Shown here: positions 23,892-32,220 of the stretch, piece after piece
Numbering within the stretch: position 1 is the first letter of the stretch
Layout of the letters: each line of letters starts with the position of its first letter
Source of the DNA: UMGS1668 sp035447605
Lineage (GTDB): Bacteria > Bacillota > Clostridia > Oscillospirales > Ruminococcaceae
NCBI GenBank assembly: GCA_035447605.1
Contig: DAOTHJ010000003.1
Location: 62,001 to 126,000, forward strand
Length of the DNA stretch: 64,000 nt
Reading direction: 5' to 3'
Made by a program: the position numbers and the translations under genes
The notes under the pieces: model-generated
What the model was told of the DNA's origin: nothing
What the model saw: only the letters and a program-made list of their open reading frames with translations
Databases searched by the model: none

Positions 23892-26800
23892 TGCCTTTGG
23901 ATCAGAGCATCAAAAAAGTCATGGTGATCGGCTCCGGCCCCATCGTCATCGGGCAGGCAGCCGAATTCGACTATGCGGGCGCGCAGGCCTGCCGCGTGCT
24001 GAAAGAAGCGGGCGTGAACGTCGTGCTGGTCAATTCCAACCCGGCCACGATCATGACCGATAAAGCCCTTGCGGATGAGATCTATTTGGAGCCGCTGACC
24101 GCCGAGACGGTGGAGCGGATCATCGAAAAAGAGCAGCCCGACAGCCTCCTTGCCGGCCTCGGCGGGCAGACGGGCCTCACCATCGCCATGCAGCTCAACA
24201 AAGCCGGATTTCTGAAAAACCACGGCGTCCGCCTGATCGGAACAAACGCCGACGCCATCGATAAGGCCGAGGACCGGAAGCTCTTTAAAGAAACCATGAC
24301 GGCCATCGGGGAGCCGACGATCCCTTCAGATATCGCGAACGACATCCATACGGCGCTTTTGATCGCGGGGAAAATCGGCTATCCGGTTATCGTTCGTCCG
24401 GCGTTCACGCTCGGCGGATCGGGCGGCGGCGTGGCTTTCACGGAAGAGGAACTGAAAACCATCGCCAAGACGGGGCTCGACGCCTCGCCGATCTCGCAAA
24501 TTCTGGTGGAGCGCTACATCTACGGCTGGAAGGAGATCGAGTTCGAAACCATGCGCGACGCGGCGGGCAATGGGATCGCTGTGTGCAGCATGGAGAATTT
24601 CGATCCGGTGGGCGTGCATACCGGCGACAGCATCGTCGTCGCACCCGCCCTGACGCTCTCCGACAAAGAGTTTCAGATGCTTCGCAGCGCGTCGCTCAAC
24701 ATCATCACCGCGCTCGGCATCGTCGGCGGCTGCAACTGCCAGTTCGCCCTCAATCCGAACAGCTTCGAGTATTCGGTCATCGAGGTCAACCCCAGAGTTT
24801 CCCGCTCGTCGGCACTGGCCTCAAAGGCCACCGGGTATCCGATCGCGAAGGTCACGACAAAAATCGCGCTGGGCTATACGCTGCCGGAGATCAAAAACGA
24901 CATCACCGGCAAGACCTGCGCCTGTTTCGAGCCGGCGCTCGACTATGTGGTGGTGAAGCTGCCGAAGTGGCCGTTCGATAAATTCATGGGCGCATCCAGA
25001 AAGCTCGGCACGCAGATGAAGGCCACCGGCGAAGTCATGTCCATCGCGCCGAGCTTCGAGATGGCGCTGATGAAGGCCGTCCGGGGCGCCGAGATCTCTC
25101 TCGATACGCTGAACGCAAAGCCGATGTCCGATGCCCCCGTCCGGGAACGGCTCCGGGAGATGGACGACCGGCGGCTCTTTACCGTGTTTGAGGCGCTCAA
25201 AAGCGGCGTCTCCGTCAATGAAATTTTTGAGATCACGCGGATCGACCGCTGGTTCCTCCATAAGCTCAAAAAGCTCGCCGACTACGAGCTTTCCATTGCG
25301 GACGGGATGGATGAAGAAGCCTTCCTCCACGGCAAAAAATTCGGCTACACGAATGAGGCGCTCGCGCGGCTCTCCGGCGCAAAATCCCTTCAGGAATATG
25401 ACGCTTCCTATAAGATGGTCGATACCTGCGGCGCGGAATTCGACGCCGAGACGCCGTATTTTTACTCGACGTACGACAAATCCTGCGAGGCGCGTTCCTT
25501 CCGCCGCTCTGGAAAACCGGCCGTTATCGTGCTCGGCTCCGGGCCGATCCGGATCGGGCAGGGCATCGAATTCGACTACTCCTCCGTCCACTGCGTATGG
25601 ACGCTCAAGGAACTCGGCTACGACGTCGTCATTATCAACAACAATCCCGAGACCGTCTCCACCGATTACGACACCGCGGACCGCCTGTATTTCGAGCCGC
25701 TCTGCGCCGAGGACGTCATGAACGTTGTCAAGGTAGAGAAGCCGGTCGGCGTCGTGGTCGCGTTCGGCGGGCAGACGGCGATCAAGCTCACCAAATTTCT
25801 GGATCAAAGCGGCATTCCGATTCTCGGCACCTCCGCGGAGGGCATCGACATCGCTGAAGACCGCGAGCGTTTCGACGAGCTTCTCGGAAAACTGCATATC
25901 CGCCGGCCGAAAGGCATGGGCATCCTCACGATGGAGGAGGCGCTCTCGGCCGCAGAAGAGCTCGGCTATCCGGTGCTGCTGCGGCCTTCCTACGTGATCG
26001 GCGGCCAGAACATGAAAATCGTCCACAACGCGGACGACGTGCGCCGGTATATGGAGCGCATTCTCTCTGCCGGCATCGAAAACCCGGTGCTCGTCGACAA
26101 ATACATGATGGGTACGGAGATTGAGGTGGACGTGATCTCCGACGGCAAGGACGTGCTCATTCCGGGCGTCATGGAGCATATCGAGCGCGCGGGCGTCCAC
26201 AGCGGGGATTCCATCGCCGTCTATCCGCCGTACAGCATCAACGACAGGATGATGAAGACCGTGGTCGACTGCTCCGCGAGGCTGGCGCTCTCGCTCGGCA
26301 CGAAAGGGCTCGTCAACATCCAGTATTTAATCTATCAGAACGAGCTCTATGTGATCGAGGTAAATCCGCGGGCCTCCCGGACGGTGCCTTATATCAGCAA
26401 AGTGACCGGCGTGCCGATGGTGGATCTCGCCTCCCGGGTCATGACCGGGGCAAGCCTCTCCGCCCTCGGTTTCGGAACGGGGCTTTACAGGACGCCGCCG
26501 TATTTCGCCGTTAAAGTGCCTGTCTTCTCCTTTGAGAAGCTGACCGACGTCAACTCCTATCTTGGACCGGAGATGAAATCCACCGGCGAGGTGCTCGGCA
26601 TCGGAAAGACCGTGAACGAGGCGCTCTTTAAAGGGCTGACCTCGGCCGGCCTTATGCTCAAACCGGCGATGCGCGGCGGCGAGGTGGGTATCCTGATCAG
26701 CGTGGATACGCACGACCAGCTCGAGATCGTGACGCTGGCCAAGAAGCTGGACGACCTTGGATTCCGGATCTACGCCACGGAGGAGACGGCGGATTCCATC

Positions 26801-27922
26801 TCCAAGCTCGGCATCGACGTGGAATCTTTAAAAAGCATCCGCGAGAGCGACAACACCTTCCGCCTGCTCGAGAGCGGAAAGATCAACTACATCGTCTACA
26901 CCGGCGCGCTCATGGATTCCACGGTCGACGACTATATCGCGCTCCACCGCAGGGCGCTTCAGCTCTCCATTCCGTGCCTGACCTCCCTCGATACGGCGAA
27001 CGCGCTCGCTGATATCCTTGCCAGCCGCTACAACCAGCGAAATACGGAGCTTGTGGATATCAACCACTTGCGCGAAAAGCGGCAGACGCTGCGTTTTTCC
27101 AAGATGGAGGCCGCCGGAGACGACTATATTTTCATTGAAAACTTCGATCATTCCATCACCTGTCCGGAATCGCTGTGCATCAGCCTGTGCAACCGGCACA
27201 CGGGGATCGGCGGATTCGGGATCGTGCTGCTTGAGCGCTCGGTGAAAGCCGACATCCGGATGCGCATGTTTAACCGCGACGGCAGCGAAGGCAAGATGGC
27301 CGGCAACTGTATCCGTTCCGTGGGCAAATACCTGTATGACAACGGCCTCGTCGCCGGAACGGAAGTCACGGTGGAGACGGCCTCCGGCGTCAAGCGCCTG
27401 ACCCTTTACACCTCCGGCAACAAAGTGACATTCGTGAGCGTCGACATGGGCAGGGCTATCCTCAACCCGGAGGATATCCCCTGCACGCTTCACACCGACA
27501 AGGTTATCCATTATCCGGCAGAGATCGGCGGGAGGTATTATAATATTACCTGCGTCTCGATGGGCAATCCGCACTGCGTGGTCTTTGCGCCGCGGGTGGA
27601 CGAGGTCGATATCGAAACCGTGGGGCCGCTGTTCGAGAATGCCGACATCTTCCCGGAGCGGGTCAATACCGAATTCATCCGGGTCGTCAACAAAAACACG
27701 ATCAAGATGCGCGTGTATGAGCGCGGAAACGGCGAGACCTGGGCGTGCGGCACCGGCGCCTGTGCGGCGGTGGTGGCCGCCTGTGAGAACGGCTTCTGCG
27801 GCAAGGGCGAGGATATTACCGTCAAAGTCCGCGGCGGGGACCTGATCGTCAATTATACGGATGAGGGCGTGACGCTCGCCGGAGACACGAGATTGGTGTA
27901 TGAAGGCGTTACGGAATATTAA
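23891..27922 (+). CDS. carB: Carbamoyl-phosphate synthase large subunit fused to a DapF (diaminopimelate epimerase) domain
   Basis: 1343 residues, about 275 more than CarB alone. Residues 1-1065 are a complete CarB: first half starting IGSGPIVIGQAAEFDYAGAQ, second half with LGSGPIRIGQGIEFDYSSVH near 550, two ATP-grasp domains, and an MGS-like regulatory domain (about 935-1060). From residue 1067 (LRFSKMEAAGDDY) to the end it is a full DapF with no linker or internal stop: GNPHCVVF, RVNTEF, and VYERGNGETWACGTGACA with Cys1286. The first active-site motif, usually CGN(G/A)xRC, is AGNCIRS (Ala1137, Cys1140), and the usual GND near the domain start is GDD (1076-1078). CarB activity is certain. 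Epimerase activity is uncertain because of these changes. Confidence 0.95.
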   Translation: MPLDQSIKKVMVIGSGPIVIGQAAEFDYAGAQACRVLKEAGVNVVLVNSNPATIMTDKALADEIYLEPLTAETVERIIEKEQPDSLLAGLGGQTGLTIAMQLNKAGFLKNHGVRLIGTNADAIDKAEDRKLFKETMTAIGEPTIPSDIANDIHTALLIAGKIGYPVIVRPAFTLGGSGGGVAFTEEELKTIAKTGLDASPISQILVERYIYGWKEIEFETMRDAAGNGIAVCSMENFDPVGVHTGDSIVVAPALTLSDKEFQMLRSASLNIITALGIVGGCNCQFALNPNSFEYSVIEVNPRVSRSSALASKATGYPIAKVTTKIALGYTLPEIKNDITGKTCACFEPALDYVVVKLPKWPFDKFMGASRKLGTQMKATGEVMSIAPSFEMALMKAVRGAEISLDTLNAKPMSDAPVRERLREMDDRRLFTVFEALKSGVSVNEIFEITRIDRWFLHKLKKLADYELSIADGMDEEAFLHGKKFGYTNEALARLSGAKSLQEYDASYKMVDTCGAEFDAETPYFYSTYDKSCEARSFRRSGKPAVIVLGSGPIRIGQGIEFDYSSVHCVWTLKELGYDVVIINNNPETVSTDYDTADRLYFEPLCAEDVMNVVKVEKPVGVVVAFGGQTAIKLTKFLDQSGIPILGTSAEGIDIAEDRERFDELLGKLHIRRPKGMGILTMEEALSAAEELGYPVLLRPSYVIGGQNMKIVHNADDVRRYMERILSAGIENPVLVDKYMMGTEIEVDVISDGKDVLIPGVMEHIERAGVHSGDSIAVYPPYSINDRMMKTVVDCSARLALSLGTKGLVNIQYLIYQNELYVIEVNPRASRTVPYISKVTGVPMVDLASRVMTGASLSALGFGTGLYRTPPYFAVKVPVFSFEKLTDVNSYLGPEMKSTGEVLGIGKTVNEALFKGLTSAGLMLKPAMRGGEVGILISVDTHDQLEIVTLAKKLDDLGFRIYATEETADSISKLGIDVESLKSIRESDNTFRLLESGKINYIVYTGALMDSTVDDYIALHRRALQLSIPCLTSLDTANALADILASRYNQRNTELVDINHLREKRQTLRFSKMEAAGDDYIFIENFDHSITCPESLCISLCNRHTGIGGFGIVLLERSVKADIRMRMFNRDGSEGKMAGNCIRSVGKYLYDNGLVAGTEVTVETASGVKRLTLYTSGNKVTFVSVDMGRAILNPEDIPCTLHTDKVIHYPAEIGGRYYNITCVSMGNPHCVVFAPRVDEVDIETVGPLFENADIFPERVNTEFIRVVNKNTIKMRVYERGNGETWACGTGACAAVVAACENGFCGKGEDITVKVRGGDLIVNYTDEGVTLAGDTRLVYEGVTEY

Positions 27923-27928
27923 AACCAT

Positions 27929-27978
27929 AAAAAAGACGCACCGAAGATGAGGAAACCCATTCCGGTACGTCTTTTTTT
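27929..27978 (+). terminator. Terminator of the arginine operon
   Basis: AAAAAAGACG (27929-27938) pairs with CGTCTTTTTT (27968-27977), with an additional ACCG/CGGT step inside. Located 6 nt after the carB-dapF stop, so the fused domain is inside the operon transcript. Confidence 0.9.
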
Positions 27979-28293
27979 GCGGTACGCGAACATTTTGCTC
28001 TCCCCGATATCGGCCGGAGTTTCCTGAAAAAACGAGGGGGGGCGTCAAAAATAGAAAGATCGTCCCCGTACGGAGGTATTTCAAAAACGGTGTTTTTTGA
28101 CAAATTTTCCTGAATTTTTTCTTTTTAAATATGAAACTTATTGAAAATTTACCAATATTGATATATTTTGGTAAGGGGCAAAAATTATCGTTTTTCGATC
28201 GGATTCGGCTGAAATCGCAGACAATGTGCATGCTTTTGCAGAAAAACAGCAGACGGGATAGAAAGCATCGTTTTCCGAAAGGAGGCAAGAGCT
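27979..28293. other. AT-rich intergenic region upstream of the GGDEF-EAL gene
   Basis: About 315 nt without a gene, markedly more AT-rich than its surroundings. It contains a TTGACA at about 28097 without a well-placed -10, and a 7-bp inverted repeat TTACCAA (28149-28155) / TTGGTAA (28168-28174). I see no c-di-GMP riboswitch that I could support. Confidence 0.4.
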
Positions 28294-28420
28294 ATGACTT
28301 GTTCAAAAAGTTATACCATAAAAAGGGCGGCGATTTTAGCTTTCCTTTTATGTGGATACCTTGCCTCGATGTTCCTGAAAAACGAAAACCTGAGCGTTAT
28401 TTTCGGTATGCTGAGCGCCT

Positions 28421-29368
28421 ATGCGGGAGCGGAGGCTCTGTTTTTCACGTACCGGCATTCTGAGCATGCTTCCAAAACCAGAGTATCGCTGCTTTTTTAT
28501 GCGCTGGATCTGGGCGGTCATGCATTTTTTGGGCAGAGAAATGCCGGACGTTCCGGTTTTATGGGTTATTTATGCATTTACGAACGGCTTCCTGTATGTA
28601 GCTTTTCTGGTCGTGATTGTCAACCAATTTATGAAATGGGATCTGGTGCAATCCGTTGTCGATGTCGTCGTCAATATTTTTCTGAGTGCCGTAACGTTCT
28701 GGGTGCTGTTCTTCCAGAAAGATTTCTCAATGGTGGCCGATTTCATAAAAATGGATTTCACCAGCATATTTTGCCTTCTCACCGACGTCATGATCGGGAT
28801 CAATCTTTATTCGTGGTTTTTGTCGGTTCGAGCTGGAAAAATTCCTTCTTTCATGTGGATCATGTCGACAGGAATCATTTTGTTTACTTATACGGATATC
28901 GTTTATTATTACCTCGATTTTCGCGGACAGTATTCTCCCGATCACTTCGTTGACTTCATTTATCTCTTCTCCCTTTCTCTGATTGCGTTCGGCGCGCTGG
29001 AAAAAGTATGCCGGAACAGTTCCATATCCGAAATCGACGTTGTGACCAATATCGGTGGGCGAAGAAGATGGCTTTATCTCTTGATATATCCGCTTTTTAC
29101 CATTCTTTTTTCCGCCTCGGGACTTATTCCTGTAAAGCCCACATACAGCGAGTACCTCGTCTGGATCGTCTCCATTTCTCTTTACTGGGCATTCTGCAAG
29201 TATATCCAATTTTCAATTGGAAAAGAGATTTTGCTGAAGCGGAACAGTGCATTGCTTGAGCAGCGCGTCGCCCAACAGGTCAGCGAGCTTGCTTTCCTGA
29301 CGAACCAGGATATTCTTACGGCACTTTTCAACCGCCGTTATTTTATTGACCGCCTGAACGAACGCTGA
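28421..29368 (+). CDS. Fragment: membrane region and start of GGDEF domain
   Basis: Open frame covering the middle of the broken GGDEF-EAL gene. Its genuine portion begins near 28510 (WAVMHFLGREMPDV), runs through six or so hydrophobic helices and ends at a premature TGA after RRYFIDRLNER. The first 30 codons are out of the true frame, and there is no ribosome binding site at 28421, so it is unlikely to be an independent gene. Confidence 0.45.
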   Translation: MRERRLCFSRTGILSMLPKPEYRCFFMRWIWAVMHFLGREMPDVPVLWVIYAFTNGFLYVAFLVVIVNQFMKWDLVQSVVDVVVNIFLSAVTFWVLFFQKDFSMVADFIKMDFTSIFCLLTDVMIGINLYSWFLSVRAGKIPSFMWIMSTGIILFTYTDIVYYYLDFRGQYSPDHFVDFIYLFSLSLIAFGALEKVCRNSSISEIDVVTNIGGRRRWLYLLIYPLFTILFSASGLIPVKPTYSEYLVWIVSISLYWAFCKYIQFSIGKEILLKRNSALLEQRVAQQVSELAFLTNQDILTALFNRRYFIDRLNER

Positions 29369-29400
29369 AAAACAGAAGGCCGGAAGATCTTACGGCTCTA

Positions 29401-30624
29401 TTGTTGATCGATATCGACCGATTCAAGATGATCAACGACACGTTTGGCCACGACATCGGAGATAAAATTCTGATCGAATTTGCTTACAGGATGACGCAAT
29501 GGAACCGTTACGGCGTGCTGCTGGCCAGATTGGGCGGGGATGAGTTCGCGGCCATGATAAACGGCCATTATACCAAGGAGGATGTGGAGGAGCTCTGTCA
29601 TCAAATTACGGAGTTCTGCAGCCGTCCGATCGTAATCGAGGAGACGCCGTTCAGCATTACCGTCAGCATAGGCGCGTCAATTGCCGGGGCGGAGAACTGC
29701 GACGCCAGAACCCTGCTGCAAAACGCGGATCTTGCCGCCGACCGGGCGCAGTCCCAAGGATATAACGGATATGTGATTTTCGATCCCGTCATGAGCAAGG
29801 ATTTCCGAAAATCTCTGGAGATCGAGTTCCTGTTAAAAAACGCCGACGTGAAAAAAGATTTTGAGCTGTTCTATCAGCCGCAGTATGCCATCCCCCAGAA
29901 AAAACTGGTCGGGGCGGAAGCGCTGATCCGCTGGAACACCCCCGAGCACGGCTATATTCCGCCGAATGTGTTTATCCCGATCGCCGAACAGGGAGACGCC
30001 ATCCATCAAATCGGAAGATGGGTGATGCAGGAGGCGATCTCTCAGGCGGCAAAATGGAACAGAGACCATGCGCTCTCGCAGAAAATAGGATTCAACGTCT
30101 CACCGAAACAGCTTGAGGATCCCGGATTTATCGATCTGCTCAGAAATCTTGTTTCGGAGACCGGTGCCTCCCCGGAATGGATCGATGTGGAGATCACGGA
30201 GAGCACGATGCTGAGCGATGAGGACAAAATCCGGGATATTTTCGCGGCGTTTGAAAAGCTCCGGATTTCCGTTTCCATCGACGACTTCGGAACAGGCTAC
30301 TCCGCGCTCAGCTGTCTCGGCAAATATTCCTTCGACAGAATCAAGATCGACAAATCTCTGGTGGATGAAATTTCCGAAGGAGACGACAAACGTGTGAATG
30401 TGATTCAGGCGGCCATCAATATGGCGCATGCTACCGGCATGCAGGCGATCGCGGAGGGAGTGGAGCGGCAGGAGCAGCTGGATATCCTGATGGAGCTTGG
30501 CTGCGATCAGATTCAGGGGTACCTGCTCGGGCGCCCCGTACCGGCCGATATTTTTGAACAGAAGTATATCGAAGCCTCGCTTTCCGACAAAAAGGCTGAA
30601 AAGGGCTTAAAGACGCCGGGATAA
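29401..30624 (+). CDS. Fragment: GGDEF and EAL domains
   Basis: Open frame of 407 codons carrying most of the GGDEF domain (IDIDRFKMIND at the N-terminus, LGGDEF near residue 44) and a complete EAL phosphodiesterase domain (about 150-390, including AEALIRW and IDDFGTGYSAL). If translated alone (TTG start, no ribosome binding site) it would lack the membrane sensor. It is best regarded as the 3' part of the broken gene at 28294. Confidence 0.55.
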   Translation: MLIDIDRFKMINDTFGHDIGDKILIEFAYRMTQWNRYGVLLARLGGDEFAAMINGHYTKEDVEELCHQITEFCSRPIVIEETPFSITVSIGASIAGAENCDARTLLQNADLAADRAQSQGYNGYVIFDPVMSKDFRKSLEIEFLLKNADVKKDFELFYQPQYAIPQKKLVGAEALIRWNTPEHGYIPPNVFIPIAEQGDAIHQIGRWVMQEAISQAAKWNRDHALSQKIGFNVSPKQLEDPGFIDLLRNLVSETGASPEWIDVEITESTMLSDEDKIRDIFAAFEKLRISVSIDDFGTGYSALSCLGKYSFDRIKIDKSLVDEISEGDDKRVNVIQAAINMAHATGMQAIAEGVERQEQLDILMELGCDQIQGYLLGRPVPADIFEQKYIEASLSDKKAEKGLKTPG

Positions 30625-30698
30625 ACCGGGAATTCGGGGAGCATATAACGACCCGCGAGCGTTTTTGAAAAATAATACTAATAAAAGCACCCAAAAGC

Positions 30699-30728
30699 TT
30701 GCAACCGATTTCAAAATTATGGTATGAT
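30699..30728 (+). promoter_or_regulatory. Promoter of the alcohol dehydrogenase gene
   Basis: TTGCAA (30699-30704), an 18-nt spacer and TATGAT (30723-30728) preceded by TGG, an extended -10. About 110 nt upstream of the ATG. Confidence 0.55.
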
Positions 30729-30839
30729 CTTAAAAAGAGATTCCTGTCGGAGGCTTCGCGGATTCCATAGCAAGAGAGGCGGGCCGCGGATGGGAAAGGA
30801 CTTCAGTCCGGGCAGACAGCGGGGAGGCGGCAACGAAAG

Positions 30840-32009
30840 ATGGACGAATACAGCGGGGAACTGCTGAATGAATGCCAGCGCAGAGAGCTCCAACATGAGA
30901 TAAAGACGTGCGTCGAAACCTATCTGGCCAAAAAGCTGGGCAAAGGTGCCGGGCCGACGGGGAAGATGAAGGCCCTGGTCTATCATGGGCCGGAGAACAT
31001 CAGCCTCGACGAGGTTCCGATCCCGCAGATTCTTGAGAACGACGATGTGATCATCCGAGTGACCACCACCACGATCTGCGGCACGGATATTCATATTTGG
31101 CACGGCGGTATGCCGGACATCAAGGGCCCGCGGGTTCTCGGCCATGAGTTCTGCGGCGAAGTGGTGGAGGCCGGCCCCACGGTGCGCAACGTGAAAGTCG
31201 GCGACCGGTGCGCGGTCTCCTGCATCACCCAGTGCGGGGAGTGCTTCTACTGCCGGCAGGGCATCTATTCCCACTGCACAACGGGCGGCTGGCTGCTCGG
31301 GGATACCATCGACGGCTGTCAGGCCGAGTATGTCCGCGTTCCGCATGCGAATCTGGCCTGCCATATCATTCCGGAAGGGCTCTCCGACGAGGATGTCCTC
31401 TTTGTGGGCGACATTCTTTCCACCGGTTATTTCGGCGCCGAAAAAGCCGGAATTCAGCCCGGGGAGACCGTGCTGGTTTCGGGCTGCGGCGCCGTGGGCA
31501 TCTGCTCGATGGCCTGCGCGAAACTTTGGGGGCCCTCGAGGGTGATCGCCGTCGACATCACTCAGGAACGGCTGGATTTCGCCCTGAAAAACGGCTATGC
31601 CGACGTCGGCTTGAATCCGAAGACCTGCGACCTCGCGGAAGAGGTCAAAAAACTCACGCATGACCGCGGTGCCGACCGCTGCATCGAGGCCGTCGGCGTG
31701 GCGCCCACCTTCCAGATGGCGCTGGATAATGTCCGGCCGGGGGGTGGAATCTGCGTCACCGGCGTGTTCGAGAAACCGTTTGAGCTTGCCATGAACGAGC
31801 TTTGGACCAAAAATATCAGCATCACGATGGGGCTGGTGGACGCCAACCACATCTCCTCCCTGATCGACCTCATCGCGGCCGGAAGAATCGATGTGAAGCC
31901 GCTGATTACGCATCGGGCCCCGCTCAACGATATTGTGAAGGGCTACGACTTCTGCGGCAACAAAAAGGATGGCTGCATCAAGTGGGTCGTCACGCCCTAC
32001 AAGCGGTAA
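30840..32009 (+). CDS. Zinc-dependent medium-chain alcohol dehydrogenase
   Basis: A 389-residue MDR-family NAD(P)-dependent dehydrogenase. Catalytic zinc ligands: Cys in TTICGTDIHIWHGG and the GHEFCGEVVE pair. Structural zinc: four Cys in CGECFYCRQGIYSHC. The Rossmann motif is SGCGAVGICSMACAK near residue 215. The usual N-terminus (MKALVYHGPENISLDEVP) begins only at residue 43 (ATG 30966); the preceding charged 42 residues are extra. The upstream ATG at 30840 fits the promoter position, but both starts have weak ribosome binding sites. It resembles the branch that oxidises secondary alcohols/isopropanol or acts on sorbitol-like polyols; substrate not assignable. Appears monocistronic. Confidence 0.88.
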   Translation: MDEYSGELLNECQRRELQHEIKTCVETYLAKKLGKGAGPTGKMKALVYHGPENISLDEVPIPQILENDDVIIRVTTTTICGTDIHIWHGGMPDIKGPRVLGHEFCGEVVEAGPTVRNVKVGDRCAVSCITQCGECFYCRQGIYSHCTTGGWLLGDTIDGCQAEYVRVPHANLACHIIPEGLSDEDVLFVGDILSTGYFGAEKAGIQPGETVLVSGCGAVGICSMACAKLWGPSRVIAVDITQERLDFALKNGYADVGLNPKTCDLAEEVKKLTHDRGADRCIEAVGVAPTFQMALDNVRPGGGICVTGVFEKPFELAMNELWTKNISITMGLVDANHISSLIDLIAAGRIDVKPLITHRAPLNDIVKGYDFCGNKKDGCIKWVVTPYKR

Positions 32010-32070
32010 AACGCTTGCGGCCGTATCCGAGAAACGGGAAGCAGAAGCCCCCATAATTTATTTCAAAGAG

Positions 32071-32097
32071 AGCCCGCCGATCAAAAACCGGCGGGCT
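32071..32097 (+). terminator. Hairpin after the alcohol dehydrogenase gene
   Basis: AGCCCGCCG (32071-32079) and CGGCGGGCT (32089-32097) form a 9-bp GC stem. The following GCTTGTTGCTTT is a weak T-run, so termination may be incomplete. Confidence 0.6.
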
Positions 32098-32176
32098 GCT
32101 TGTTGCTTTGCCGCCGTCCGTCTCTTTTCCAGGGCCGGCGGCTCCCGGGCCGAACAAGAGAGATTTATAAACAAAT

Positions 32177-32208
32177 AAACGGGAGGCCCATATGGACTTC
32201 CCGTTTTT
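32177..32208. terminator. Bidirectional terminator between converging genes
   Basis: AAACGGGA (32177-32184) pairs with TCCCGTTT (32199-32206). It is followed by T on the plus strand and by TTTATTTG on the minus strand. It lies just downstream of the stop of the minus-strand phosphatase-like gene. Confidence 0.7.
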
Positions 32209-32220
32209 GAATGCTCTTTT

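Larger units (their letters stand above)
28294..30624 (+). pseudogene. Membrane-anchored GGDEF-EAL c-di-GMP enzyme, broken by two frameshifts
   Basis: Frame 1 from ATG 28294 (AAAGGAGG upstream) encodes the first membrane helices. Near 28500-28520 the coding frame shifts by one base, and further hydrophobic segments continue (open frame 28421-29368). Near 29361-29367 it shifts back, restoring frame 1 to the stop at 30624. Joined, the parts give a 776-residue protein: about seven to eight N-terminal helices, a GGDEF domain (RFKMINDTFGHDIGD; LARLGGDEFAAM) and an EAL domain (FELFYQPQ, GAEALIRW, DDFGTGYS). The second shift falls between NER and LKNRRPEDLTALLLIDIDRF, inside the GGDEF domain. The catalytic motifs are intact, and no RxxD inhibitory site is seen before GGDEF. 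Either recent inactivation or two sequencing errors. Confidence 0.85.

Noticed and set aside
24821..26200. 459-codon minus-strand open frame opposite carB
   Set aside because: Antisense shadow; high His/Arg/Val content typical of the complement of GC-rich genes.
26828..28288. 486-codon minus-strand open frame opposite the DapF part of carB
   Set aside because: Runs across the operon terminator and AT-rich spacer, lacks any domain; the plus-strand DapF motifs are clear.
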